From positions 1-31,274 of the forward strand of contig JBBBWG010030499.1 of the NCBI GenBank assembly GCA_037176905.1: a DNA stretch of 31,274 bases. Direction: 5' to 3'. Below, in pieces: positions 21,175 through 31,274 of this stretch; positions within the stretch are counted from its first letter, which is position 1; each line of letters opens with the position of its first letter. Under the pieces are notes generated by a model that was not told the origin of the DNA, made no database searches, and saw only the letters and a program-made list of their open reading frames with translations. The position numbers were made by a program, and so were the translations under genes. This stretch comes from Azolla pinnata (lineage: Eukaryota > Streptophyta > Polypodiopsida > Salviniales > Salviniaceae).

Positions 21175-21274
21175 NNNNNNNNNNNNNNNNNNNNNNNNNN
21201 NNNNNNNNNNNNNNNNNNNNNNNNNNNNNNNNNNNNNNNNNNNNNNNNNNNNNNNNNNNNNNNNNNNNNNNNNN
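21175..21274. other. Assembly gap of 100 N
   Basis: Exactly 100 N, a customary placeholder length. The 77 bases before it (21098-21174) and the 77 bases after it (21275-21351) are identical. Confidence 0.99.
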
Positions 21275-21480
21275 ACCCTAACTGTGTTCGGCTTGGCCTC
21301 AGAAACCCTAATCGAGAATCAATCGACTGCCCTCAGAAACCCTATTTGGAGTAGCCTCAGAAACCCTATTTGGAGTAGCCTCAGAAACCCTATTTGGTAG
21401 CCTCAGAAACCCTATTTGGAGTAGCCTCAGAAACCATAATCGAGCATCAATCGACTGCCCTCAGAAACCCTAATTGAGGC
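21275..21480 (+). repeat. CCTCAGAAACCCTA tandem units
   Basis: Units of the form CCTCAGAAACCCTATTTGGAGTAG (24 bases, one copy shorter) repeat at about 21333, 21355, 21379 and 21400. They are followed by CCTCAGAAACCATAATCGAGCATCAATCGACTG and a final CCTCAGAAACCCTAATTGAGG. Each carries a telo-box-like AAACCCTA. Confidence 0.9.
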
Positions 21481-22010
21481 GCCACTCGGGATGCTTTGCT
21501 TTGCAGGGAATTAAAAGAAGAGAATCACAGGAAGAAAACCCTGGAATGGAAAATCAGGCAGACCCCAGACGGCATGGATGGATTCAGAACGAAGGCACAG
21601 ACAGAATACACAGGAATCAGAGAGAAACCCAAAACGCAGATGAATGAGAGGAAGAGCCAGAATGAATCTAGGAAAAGCTCGGCTCGGGGGTTTTTTCCTG
21701 CAAAAAAGGCAAGAGCCCTGCTTCAAACCCTAATCTTAAAAGAAGCAGAGGAAATCACAAACCGGGAAGATAGATAGCTATGGCTCTGAGAGAAGCGGAC
21801 CTGGAGGAACCCTAAACCCTATAGAAGGGCAGAACACGAAGCACAGAGGAGCGGCTGACAAACCCTAGGAAGGGCAGAAAATCGGAGCAGAGAATTCACA
21901 GAGCAACGCCTGAGAAACCCTAAAAAAAGGACGCCTGAGAGAGGCAGCGAGAGAGAGAGAGAAAGAGCTACGAAACCCTAATCAGAAAGCCAGAGACAGT
22001 CTCTCCCGAT
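21481..22010. other. Distal upstream region with scattered telo-boxes
   Basis: AAACCCTAATC, AACCCTAAACCC, AAACCCTAGG, AAACCCTAAAA and GAAACCCTAATC occur at about 21725, 21809, 21860, 21914 and 21974, roughly one per 60 bases in the second half. A purine-rich GAGAGAGAGAGAAAGAG tract lies at 21949-21966. A plus-strand frame at 21496-21777 (93 codons) matches no family I know. Confidence 0.55.
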
Positions 22011-22215
22011 CTACATATATCTATCTATCTGTCTAGTCTCTGCACCGTCCTCGCTCGCATCTGTCTGTCTGTCCGTCTGTCTCTCGTCTGTCTCCGTCCC
22101 TCGGTCTGTCTGTCTGCCTGTCTGTTTTTTTGTATGTACTTCTCTGTGTTTCTCTGTCTCGGTTCGCTGTCTCTCTCGTCTCGATCGCTCGCTGTTTCTC
22201 TGAGATTTTTCCCGT
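22011..22215 (+). repeat. Pyrimidine-rich CTGT/TCTC microsatellite region
   Basis: TATCTATCTATCTGTC, then CTGTCTGTCTGTCCGTCTGTC and CTCGTCTGTCTCCGTC words form a compound tetranucleotide microsatellite of about 200 bases. Confidence 0.85.
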
Positions 22216-22289
22216 GGAGACGATGATGAGCTGTGTGCGTTTCTTCTGCCTCTGGCGATGGCGTCGACTGCTCGACAGCTAAGCTCGTC

Positions 22290-22890
22290 TCTCTGTCATG
22301 TCTGCGTCTGCGTCTGCGTCTGCGTATACCTACACGGTATAGCGTATGCGTATGCGTGTACGGTGTACCTATCTATACGGTATAGCGTATGCGCATGTAT
22401 GCGTATGCGTGTACGGTGTACCTATCTATACGGTATAGCGTATGCGCATGTATGCGTATGCGTGCACCTATACGGTATAGCGTATGCGCATGTATGCGTA
22501 TGCGTGCACCTATACGGTATAGCGTATGCGCATGTATGTGTCGGTGTGTATCTTTACGGTATAGCGTATGTGTGTACGTATGTATGCAGGCGTGTGTATA
22601 GTGATGTGTGCATGCATGTGTCCGTGGGTGTATGTATGCGTACGTGCGTAGTGATGTGTGTATGCATGCGTTTGTGCATGTCATGCATGTCATGCATGCA
22701 TGTGTGTGTGCGCAAGAGTGTATACGTGTATGTATGCATGCCTGCCTGTATGTGTATGTATGCGTTCGTACACGTCATGCACGTCATGCATGCATGTGCG
22801 CATGTGTGTGCGTGCATGTATGCATGCCTGTATGTATGTGTATGTATGTGTTTGTAAGTGTCATGTATGCATGTGTGCGTGGGGGGATGG
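22290..22890. repeat. Alternating purine/pyrimidine minisatellite (GTATGCGTATGCG class)
   Basis: The first part repeats a unit of about 50-60 bases built from TACGGTATAGCGTATGCGCA, TGTATGCGTATGCGTG and CACCTA/TACCTATCTA, with at least five copies between 22335 and 22570. It then grades into TGTATGCATGCATG and CATGTCATGCATG tetranucleotide words to about 22880. Nearly the whole stretch alternates purine and pyrimidine. Long open frames across it are artefacts of the repeat. Confidence 0.93.
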
Positions 22891-24789
22891 ATGTATGCAT
22901 GGCGGGACGGACGCATGTCCATGACCAGATGGATGTCCGGCCGAAAACTAACTTGTCCAAATTCGTTCCAAAAGAAAGCCGATGATGGTGATGATGCTGG
23001 CCCATACGATGACATTCCATTTCGCACGATGATGCTGATGCTGGGGGTGGTGCTGGCACCTATGATGGCATTCAAAAGGCAGGCAAAGCTCAGTGGGAGC
23101 CCACAGTATCGGCTTGCATGGTTTGCCCACAGCTCGCTGAATCGAGGAGGCCCAAAAGGAGGAGGAGATACCAAAACAAGAAGCTGAGAAGAATCAATAG
23201 GCCAAGTGGTTCTGACATAACCATGCCTTTACAAGCCTCGGAAGGGTCACAAACCTATCTACCAACGATCGGGATGCTACGTATGTATGTACCTGTGTAC
23301 TTGCATGCATGTAACGTTGTGTGAAGTGCGAGCATAAGTCAGGAACGGATTGGACATCGCTTTGCTAACCGGTGGCAGTTTAACAATACGCTTACGATAT
23401 ATACAACCTCAGTGTCTTCTTGTTAGGCCCATGAGATATAGATCACTGAATATTAATTGTGTACTCAATATATATATATATTGATTATCGATCATGCAGA
23501 GTACAATGAAAATTACGTATACAATCACGTAATGTTTGCATGATATTAAAAATATCATCATGCTGCGTGGTATCCAGCCAAGCTTTTGGTGTTCAAGGGC
23601 AGGTTTAAGTGAAAGATCTTGCGATAGAACACAATCAAGGTGGGAGTCTTTAGCAAGGTGCCCTTTCACTACTTTGCATCATCGATACCATAAGATAATG
23701 CAAACAAAGGAGAGCTTTCTTTCTTCCTCCATGTCTGAATCATCATCAGGTGAGGCAACAGGTGCGCCTTACGACGCATTTCGAGCAAATACCAAAATTT
23801 GAAGCTCCATCTTCAATGGCCAACTAGAGAGGCAGTGCCCGTGGCATGGAAGGGTTCCAGTTCCATACCATGTTCCTTGAAGGACAGTGATGGAGCAAGC
23901 AGCTACCACGATGAGCTGGAACAGGTGAACAAGGGCCAACCTGAATGCATGACATAGTCTTTTTTTGTTTTAAGTATCAACCCGCAAAGGTGGGGCAAAC
24001 ATGCACATAAAAACTGTCCATAGAACATGTAGTTTGGTACCTTTACAGCTCATATCGCCTCGCCACCACGGCCTCCAACACCGGAACAGGTTTTCAATTC
24101 TCCTCTTGGATGGCATATTCAAGCTTTTTCATGTTTAACAACCAACCCACTTCCACAGATCGAGACTACAAGCAACTGTTTAAATCATTCTTCTCTTCCC
24201 AGACATTTCCATATTAGCTCCCTTTTGATGCATATATATGCTCAGATCAGCAATTGACTATTGATATAAGATTCAGCTTGAGGGGAGGATTATACGCAAA
24301 TGCCCCCCCTCCCCCCCCCCCATGCATCAGCGATAACCATCCAATAGATATTCAATTCTATGCAGACTTGGACTTACCTTTGCTTTATCCTTCAAGAAGT
24401 AGGTAAGAGTTTGACAGCTTGATGACCTTCTCTTGTCATCATGATTGCCAGCTCCCTAGATACACACGATGACGATCCATCCATCCAACCTGCAAAAGCC
24501 TGAAAGTCCAATCATTCATTATTTTGAGGACTATACCATTGTCGCGTAAAAATGCTCTTTTGTGGTCAACCAGTACAGGAACCCATTAACAATAGGGTAG
24601 TACATCAATAATAGTTGGTTTACAATGTCCGAGGAAAAATACATTGGTGTTTCTATAAATGGACGTCAATATGTGTTACAGTGCTACAAATCGATCCATC
24701 AGACGGGACCAGATCGTGATATATCTTTGTGATACCAAGGACTAAAATGACCGTGTCCCTGGTTGATGCTGCTGTTTGTGCATATCAAT
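22891..24789. other. Intergenic region downstream of the DAR2-like gene
   Basis: No gene recognised. A more GC-rich segment at 22950-23190 has overlapping frames on both strands (including GATGATG triplets) but no domain I know. The part nearest 24790 is the 3' UTR and flank of the minus-strand DAR2-like gene. A C-tract (TGCCCCCCCT followed by 11 C) lies at 24301-24321. Confidence 0.45.
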
Positions 24790-27700
24790 TCATTGTAGTG
24801 GGAAGTTCCCTGTCATTCGAATGTGTTCCAAAGTCCTTCGAAGACCAAATTGAAGCATAGATGCATGTCCAGCTCGGAACCCATCACCATATACTGGTGA
24901 TGAATCCATGGCAATCTGATGAAGGAAGAATTCGCCAAGCTTCTTTTCAACAGACGATTTTGGGCCTTTATGTTGTTTCGAGGTAGAGGATGAACTACTG
25001 GGGCCTGCTCCAGCTGTGACTTCAGAATCGAGCCACATATGTGCAACGACTTGGCAAATGCCTTCCTCCACATCAGGTTCTAAATTTCTAAACCCTGGAA
25101 GAACCGAACATAAATTATCCACACCAACATCTCCTTAAAACGCCATTCATGATCTCTATCTACTCACCATTCAAGCGAAGCCATGCATGCATGAGTTCGT
25201 GTGCCAGTATTGACCCAGTGAGCAATCTGGTAGATACAAAGAAACACACAATGTCAGTATGATAATGCCCTTCAAAGTTCGAGCTCTGATGGTGGTTCAG
25301 AAATAGCTGATGCAGAAAATTCACCCAAATGATGCCTCAGAATGACTGGGGTCAGAGTATGTGAGGTGAGAGTTCCTGCAGGAGTAAGACGAATAAGTTC
25401 ACAACACACTTAATAGTACTACTAACCTGGGAAGGCCATACAAGACTAGTATGGCTGTCACTTCACAATGACGTGTAAGCTTCTGTGACTCAGTCCGCAT
25501 GTCAATAATATTCTTACCAGCACCAATTTTCGGCTTCCGAAATATCTGTAGACAAACAATAAGCAATCACACCTTTAAATATTCCTTGTCCTTGCAAAGT
25601 TCTGCTGAATTGTATTTGACACTGCAATCACAAAATGGGGGGGAGAGAGAGAGAGAGAGAGAAGGGCTGGTGAAGAGAATTACTATATTCACTGTCTGTT
25701 CCTCCGATAAACACAAGCCTCTTGTTTCTGGCATGTGATGATGTCCCTATTGTGCATAAATAAGATAATGCGCCATTAATGTCAACACATTTAAAATTTG
25801 TAGCATGGACATCATAAAGTGGCTCATCTTTTTGTTACCTCTTTTTCCCCCTCCATGGCCTCATTCAAAGCCTCCCTTTGTACAAGAAGCATAGGGATTT
25901 CCTGATCAAGCTTCATGTTCATCCCTGCATAGAAGTCGCGTATTGAATGATAAAGAGGCTGACACTCTCCAGTGTCCATGATTGCTGAATCTAAGCACTC
26001 TAAACACAATTTCCGTCCATCTTCTAAAGCTATGTACTGAGCATCCTTGGACTATTAATACCCAAAACCAAGAATGGAAGTTAGACATCATCATGGTTCA
26101 GAAGGAAACTAGAAAAGTGGTTTCATTCTTACTTCGACCCTTTCGCAACTACAGCACCGAGGTGTGCTATCCATCTCATGTGAAGGACAGTATTTTTGTA
26201 GCCAGAATGGATGGGCTCTGTATTCTATTAACCCCGTAGCGTTTGTGGGAATCTGAAACAGTGTACGGTTCCCCAAACAGGCTCATCATAACATGTATCA
26301 CCTAAAAAGAGAAATCTGAAACGTAATAAGAATGCGAGAGCCTTAAAAAGACTTACAAATTGTTTACAAACATCACATTTTGGATGAAATAACTCCTTAT
26401 AGCAGCTCTTGTGAAATGGATTATTCCTGCACATTGAAAACTGCACACCGATGTCAGTCAGGTCTTCACTCCGATGGCGTCCAAGTAGTTTCATTTTTAT
26501 AATAGATTTTCATTGCTTTATACCTCCTGGTCAGATATTGGTAAGTCACATGCATAGCAACGAAAGCAACTTGGATGCCAAACTGATCCCATGCAGCTGA
26601 GAAACCTACCATAACCTATCTCCTCTTTGCATCCTTCACATACCCTAAAGGCAAGATTCTCAAAAACATCATAACAGGCAATGGCAATGAAAAGAATGTA
26701 GAATACCATTAATCTCAGCTCTAGACGCAATTTCCAGATAACTCGGCTCCATTTCATGAGCAAATTTTTTGGCCATCTTCTTAAACATCATACATCATAT
26801 TCTTTAAATTATAAAAGGATACACAGATACGATCTGTATATGCATATATAATACATGGAACTCTACCTTCTTCCTGCCGAGACATTCAATATTCTTGAAG
26901 CACTTGGACAAGGTGATGGCTCCTCAAGATCTAGACTCGCTTGCAAAGCTCTGGCCAGATCCTCGTCCCCATCAACGTGTGGATGCAGATCAACTAAGAG
27001 AGATGCAAAAGCAATAATCATACTCAGTATAGACGCCCATTAACCGCTCCCTGAATCAGGTTTTCCAAGTTAGTTTATAAGCATGTGATTCCAAGTCACT
27101 TGCCCTACCTATCTGACGAGACATTGTCATTACTTTCCCCAGTAACAATTCTATCTTATAGAAACAGTTTGTTTATGGTAAACTTCACTAATTACAAGAA
27201 CCCTACTTCAGAGTATTTATCAAAATAGATCTGCAGGCTGTATTAGGCAGGTAAATTACATTTAATTTGCACAAAGGAGTGAATCGACCTAATGAAGCAT
27301 AAACTGTAACCGAAAGACTCAACAATGTAAACACTTTGTTAGCATACGTAAGGTTCAAGAATCAATGTTCAAACGCGTGTCCTTTCCTCACAATATGTCA
27401 AAAGATGTGTGTGACTCATAGGGTCATAGTGAATATGTTTAGATTAAATCGCCTGATAACCTCATTCACAAATAGGAACCTATTCATTCTTCCATTTTTG
27501 TTTTTGCTATTTACATTCAGCTATTTAGTCCAGTTTATGACTTGCAAGTTTCACACATTGAATGAGAAATTAATTTTCTCAGCCGATAGAAGATTAGACA
27601 TGAGAAACAAGTATGTAAATATTACTCCTGAGGCATCTAGTGTTGCTTGAATGTGAGGAATACAAAAGGCATTCTATAATCATAAAACTTCTGATAGGTA

Positions 27701-27979
27701 TGCTTAGAGAAGAAATTTACCGCTATGCTTCACTTGGTCTGCCTCAGAGAGGGAGAGTGCAATCGCATGATCAAGATCTTCATCCTCTACTTGTTCTCGA
27801 GATTTGTAGCCCTATAACATATCAGCTTTCATAAAAATACAAACACTACATCAAAAAGTAAGTCCAAGAGGATTTTTCTATATCATAGGGCTTACCTCAT
27901 AATCATTAGAGCCATTTCTCGCCTCATATTCATCAACTTCGTGATTAGATAGCTTAAAGAATTTCTTCAGCCACTTCAT
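24790..27979 (-). CDS. DAR2: DA1-related protein (DAR2-like): UIM, LIM and HEXXH peptidase, 11 coding exons
   Basis: Exons in transcript order are 27979-27896, 27811-27721, 26993-26867, 26644-26524, 26440-26357, 26252-26133, 26051-25839, 25746-25684, 25545-25427, 25226-25168 and 25094-24790, giving 461 residues with all junctions in frame. It starts MKWLKKFFK. Two ubiquitin-interacting motifs follow (about 37-52, [10 protein letters not shown]; about 66-81, [10 protein letters not shown]). A LIM domain has C103, C106, H124, C127, C130, C133, H151 and C154. A second LIM-like zinc region starts at C163/C166. The C-terminal peptidase has HELMH (350-354) and EEGICQ (370-375), a likely third zinc ligand. 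DA1 proteins are ubiquitin-activated peptidases that limit organ and seed size; DAR2 acts in root meristem and endoreduplication control. [21 protein letters not shown] and [16 protein letters not shown] favour DAR2 over DA1. It is shorter than the roughly 530 residues of Arabidopsis members, mainly in the N-terminal linkers. Confidence 0.92.
25638..25662 (+). repeat. GA dinucleotide repeat in a DAR2-like intron
   Basis: GGGGGGAGAGAGAGAGAGAG lies in the intron between the exon ending QTVNI and the exon starting IFRKPK. On the transcribed strand it is a CT run close to the 5' splice site of that intron. Confidence 0.9.
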
Positions 27980-29025
27980 GAGTACAAAATGGATTCTGCA
28001 AAAGAGTGAATCCAAAATAAACTTTGCAGCTAAAAAAATGTAACCTGCAGATCAAATTCTCCAAGGATAGCTACATCCATGATTCAATGTGACCATCTAT
28101 ATGTCTTCCTAAGCCCAGAAGGGTAACAAATCAAAGCTAAGCCGGAAGTAACTGAGCTAACAAAAGTGGAAAGAGAGGAAACAGACTGCATGCTCATAGG
28201 TACTAAATGTTACATGACATATCAAATAATGCCTAAAAGAATGCTTCTAAACTCAGCTACATAGGATGTTGGAATAATCTATGAGGCATATGAGTACATA
28301 ATATATATACAGTACAAATGAGAGGCACACAGAATGGTATTATATAAAGGTTATTACTCCTTATAACCTTGAAGCTCGAGCTCAATAAGACAGGATTCGT
28401 AAACTATTGCTAGGTTTCGATCTATAATATTTCACCCCCAAAGCTTTCACTTTTGTCTTGATTGAGAGAGTGTCAATTGTGATTACGATCATCTCAATGG
28501 ATGATCTGATTTTCTAAGATTTCTCACATATTCAAACGCTAGGTATAGTATGACTGATGACCTTTAATATATCAAGACTCAGTACTTTTATGCAAGTTCA
28601 TAGGGATGCAGGCGATTATTCAAGAAGACATATATGATTTTTCAAGTAGATATACACAATGCACAGACAACAAGAAAGGAGATTAGGGACTTACTTACAG
28701 AGTCAGCAAGGATTAGAAAAACAGAGTGAAAAAGAGAGAAACAAATGGACTTTGTGCTTGCTTGGCTGTCTGAAATGAGCAAAGTACTAAATCAGAAACA
28801 CCTTACACATATATATAAATAGGGTTTAAAAACATTTCATTATCAGTGGTTGGACAACAATGCTATGCTTAGAAGGTGTCCAACTGGCATTGGCTACGCC
28901 AAATTAATTCACCTGCATAGAGGGAGTACAAGACTATGCGTAATAGAAGGGGAAAGCAAAAAATCTACCCGGCTTAATCAAACAAAAATAAAGGCATTGT
29001 GCACATTTACACAGGAAGTTAAGAT

Positions 29026-29166
29026 TATATTGCACAAAGTATACTGAGATGCAGTACCAGTTTTATGTTATATTGCACATAGTATATTGAGATGCAGTAC
29101 CAGTTTTATGTCATATTGCACAAAGTATATTGAGATGCAGCACCAGTTTTGTATTATATTGCACAA
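29026..29166. repeat. 43-bp tandem repeat, just over three copies
   Basis: TATATTGCACA starts at 29026, 29069, 29112 and 29155, a constant spacing of 43 bases. Each is followed by AGTATA.TGAGATGCAG and ACCAGTTTT. Copies differ at only a few positions. Confidence 0.95.
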
Positions 29167-29314
29167 CGTTCATAAGAGACGGGGTGTAATGGCCTACTCA
29201 TATTGGTCGATTCCCTCATAGGCTACTTTGACCTGAAATTGGAGCAGCATTTGCCACATCCTCTCACTAGACGACACAGTTTTACATACTTCCGCATGAA
29301 CCACATCAGGTTAG

Positions 29315-29845
29315 CCATCATGTTTCACCTCCAAAGGCACATTGTTTTGATCTCAACCATCATACTTTCTCTCACAGACATACTGTGCACCTTCAATTGT
29401 GACATTATAGATTAGTAGAGTTCTTGAGCATCGAGAGCTGCTGTTCACTAACTCATGTATTGCATGAAAACACAGCGTTTCTTTGCTCTTGACCATCATA
29501 TTTGACCTCCGAAGTCAGTGTTTCTTGGTCTTGACCATATATCATATTTCCTCTCACAGACACTACATGAACCCGCAATTGCGATATTAATCACTAGCAA
29601 GGTTCATCTAAATTCGCTAATCACTAGCACCATGAACAGATAGCATTCTTTTTGTATTGACTCTCGTCTTTGACTTTCAAAGATGTGGTGTTCTCTGGTT
29701 TTGACCGTCATACTTTCTGTCACAGACACCGTGGACACTCATCAATGATAGACCTCCTGAACATCAAGAGTCGCTACTCTCAAGCACATGTATGGCAAGA
29801 AAACACATCGTCTGGTCCATCATATTTGACCTATAAAGACATAAT
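29315..29845. repeat. Imperfect repeat of about 180 bp, two to three copies
   Basis: The blocks TTTTGA.C..CATCATACTTTCT.TCACAGACA, then a .GAACATC.AGAG..GCT block, then ACTCATGTAT.GCA.GAAAACACA, then CATCATATTTGACCT recur around 29345-29510 and 29700-29835. A partial copy lies around 29520-29600. All lie in the probable 5' UTR intron. Confidence 0.7.
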
Positions 29846-29849
29846 AAAT

Positions 29850-29885
29850 CACTCTCTCTCTCTCTCTCTCTGTTATATATATACT
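29850..29885 (+). repeat. TC microsatellite followed by TATATATA
   Basis: CACTCTCTCTCTCTCTCTCTG precedes TTATATATATAC. No function is assigned. Confidence 0.9.
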
Positions 29886-30193
29886 CCAAAACAGTTGGAT
29901 TCTGCACAAGAAACTATTACAAATACTAATCCTTCCAAGATGCCATCACGCAAAAAAATTCTCCTTTCTAAACCGAAATCCATCTACAGCAACAGACTTC
30001 CATGCCAATTCCGCACCTTCTACAGAAGCACGAACAGAAACAGCACGGGCAGGGAATCTCCTACCAAAGCCCTAACGCGAAACCTTAGTAGCGAGCGGGC
30101 AAGTAATTCTGTTCATATTGATCTACGACCAGAGTGCGAGCGAGAAAGAATCACTGAAAGCGTGAGAACAAGAGAGAGAGAAAGAAGACTTAC

Positions 30194-30290
30194 CAGTTCT
30201 GAGGAGCGATGTCTGCAGATCTTGAGCTCCGCCAGGGATGAAAAAGAGTGGAAAGGATCGGGCCGGAGGCCGAGTACTGCAGGCTTAAAT
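30194..30290 (-). other. Probable noncoding first exon of the DAR2-like gene
   Basis: Upstream of the donor at 30193, the minus strand carries GC-richer sequence (CGGCCTCCGGCCCGATCC ... GGAGCTCAAGATCTGCAGAC) ending CTCAGAACTG|GTAAGTC. The right end, near TTTAAGCC, is a guess; a transcript would be needed to fix it. Confidence 0.4.
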
Positions 30291-30314
30291 CCTTCTCTGA
30301 GTGGACCATTCTAT

Positions 30315-30725
30315 GCGATAGAAGCGTATACGCATACCTATGGGAGACGTATACGTATACATACCTGTACGCGTATTATCGCTATGCGTACATGTACCTA
30401 TGGAATGTGTGCGTGTACGCGTATCCGTATTCGTATATCTCTGCCTATGTATGTACTTGTATCTCTATCCATCCTTATACGCGTACGTATACATATATGT
30501 GTACATGTGTATTCGTACATCTCTGCCTATGTATGTACTTGTATCTCTATCGATCCTTATACGCGTACGTATACATATATGTGCACATGTGTACATGTAC
30601 ACATGGAATGTGTACATGTATCCGTATTCGTATATCTCTGCTTATATATGCACTTGTATCTGTATCCATCCCTATACGCATACGTATACATATATTGGCG
30701 TACGTGTACGGAAATACGTACGAGC
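30315..30725. repeat. Alternating purine/pyrimidine minisatellite (ACGCGTACGTATACATATA class)
   Basis: A unit containing CTCTGCCTATGTATGTACTT, ATCTCTATCCATCCTTATAC and GCGTACGTATACATATATGT occurs at 30439, 30521 and, with an insertion, 30636. Spacings are about 82 and 115 bases. It sits in the putative promoter of the DAR2-like gene. Long plus-strand frames here read mostly Y, C and V and come from the repeat. Confidence 0.92.
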
Positions 30726-31274
30726 CATTTTCTATGTATATTTATATTTTGCCTTTTAGACTTTGGTTTTCTTGTCCTTTTTATTCTATAATACTATTTC
30801 TCTGTCTTCATTTTTGTTCTTCCATTTTATTTGCTCTGCTTCTTTTTCTCTATCCCATATTTTTCCTATTTTAACCATTTTTTAAATGGAGATTTTCCAC
30901 TATCTTTTTTCTTTTTCAGCTTTCAATTTCAATTCAACACTTGTGTTTGTTTTGCTTTTTGTGTTTTTCTTTGTTTTTTTGTTGCTTTTCTCTGCTTTTG
31001 CAATTCACACAAATTGAGTATCTGCAACCGACCCTGAATCTACATGTTGCATAGAACGCAACAATCGCAAGCTTCCGGTTTCGCAAACACGAGCATAAGT
31101 TTGCAGACGTTTGGCGAGTGTTATTATGAGCGAATTAGATCATCGACGCAACCATTCTCATCGTCGATATCACCATTAGCGCTCACTGAATACAATCATC
31201 AGATTGCTAATACCATCGTTAATCGCTAATACCGTCATCAGCATGCTCAATGCCACATTTGCACTGCACAATCG
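30726..31274. other. Distal upstream region of the DAR2-like gene
   Basis: A T-rich, pyrimidine-biased stretch (30750-31010) is followed by ordinary sequence with small ATCATC / ATACCATC.TAATCGCTAATACCGTCATC words at the very end. No gene recognised. Confidence 0.5.

Larger units (their letters stand above)
27995..30194 (-). other. Probable 5' UTR intron of the DAR2-like gene
   Basis: A good acceptor (CTCTTTTGCAG) ends at 27996, 17 bases before the start codon. A strong donor (CTG|GTAAGTC) lies at 30193, so a 2.2-kb intron in the 5' UTR is likely. An alternative donor, TCT|GTAAGTAAG, is at about 28697. The interval is AT-rich and holds two tandem-repeat families, listed separately. A plus-strand frame at 29940-30300 is probably fortuitous. 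Confidence 0.55.

Noticed and set aside
22258..22857. A 199-codon Cys/Met/His-rich plus-strand frame, resembling a cysteine-rich secreted protein
   Set aside because: The sequence is a low-complexity repeat open in several frames on both strands; the composition comes from GTATGC-type words.
29670..30791. A 373-codon plus-strand open frame
   Set aside because: Its second half is the alternating minisatellite read through, giving Tyr/Cys/Val-rich repeats. Its first half lies antisense to the DAR2-like leader exon and intron and has no known domain.
1..31274. A CRISPR array or bacterial defence cluster among the many repeats
   Set aside because: Repeats are contiguous minisatellites without unique spacers of constant length, and all genes are spliced plant genes.

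Overview
The window is plant nuclear DNA. It carries five spliced protein-coding genes with GT-AG introns of about 80 to 2,200 bases, arrays of the plant telomere motif TTTAGGG, many microsatellites and minisatellites, and one 100-N assembly gap. All five gene products belong to land-plant families. First exons are GC-rich and introns AT-rich, which would suit a monocot with a fairly compact genome, but the taxon cannot be fixed from sequence alone. I found no tRNA, rRNA, CRISPR array, intact transposon or bacterial-type system.

Layout. 1-1542: tandem-repeat and polypurine flank. 1543-3432 (+): four-exon gene for a 183-residue MEE59-like protein. 3433-5298: tail-to-tail spacer. 5299-8834 (-): eight-exon gene for a PTAC5-like plastid nucleoid protein (coiled coil, peptidoglycan-binding-like fold, DnaJ-type zinc finger). 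8835-10585: PTAC5 upstream region and RNA-binding gene 3' flank, with 55-bp and 61-bp tandem repeats. 10586-15094 (-): nine-exon UBP1/TIA-1-like RNA-binding protein gene that stops after RRM2. 15095-18477: its upstream region with a duplicated telomere-motif array, then a spacer. 18478-21041 (-): two-exon DUF1005 gene whose intron holds a TAGATTAG-type minisatellite. 21042-24789: upstream region rich in AAACCCTA boxes, the N gap, and a long alternating purine/pyrimidine minisatellite. 24790-27979 (-): eleven coding exons for a DA1-related (DAR2-like) protein with two UIMs, LIM domains and a HELMH peptidase motif. A probable noncoding first exon lies near 30194-30290. The end of the window is the DAR2 upstream region with a second alternating minisatellite.

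The genes do not form a pathway; they are ordinary neighbours on a chromosome, four of them on the minus strand. Exon boundaries were worked out by hand from reading frame, splice sites and recalled family sequence. All junctions keep frame, but none was checked against transcripts. The most notable points are the UBP1-like gene without a third RRM, the intron array rich in branchpoint-like CTAAT on the transcribed strand, telo-box arrays ahead of two neighbouring genes, a thrice-repeated KPxRS[D/E] motif in the MEE59-like protein, and a gap flanked by identical 77-base ends.
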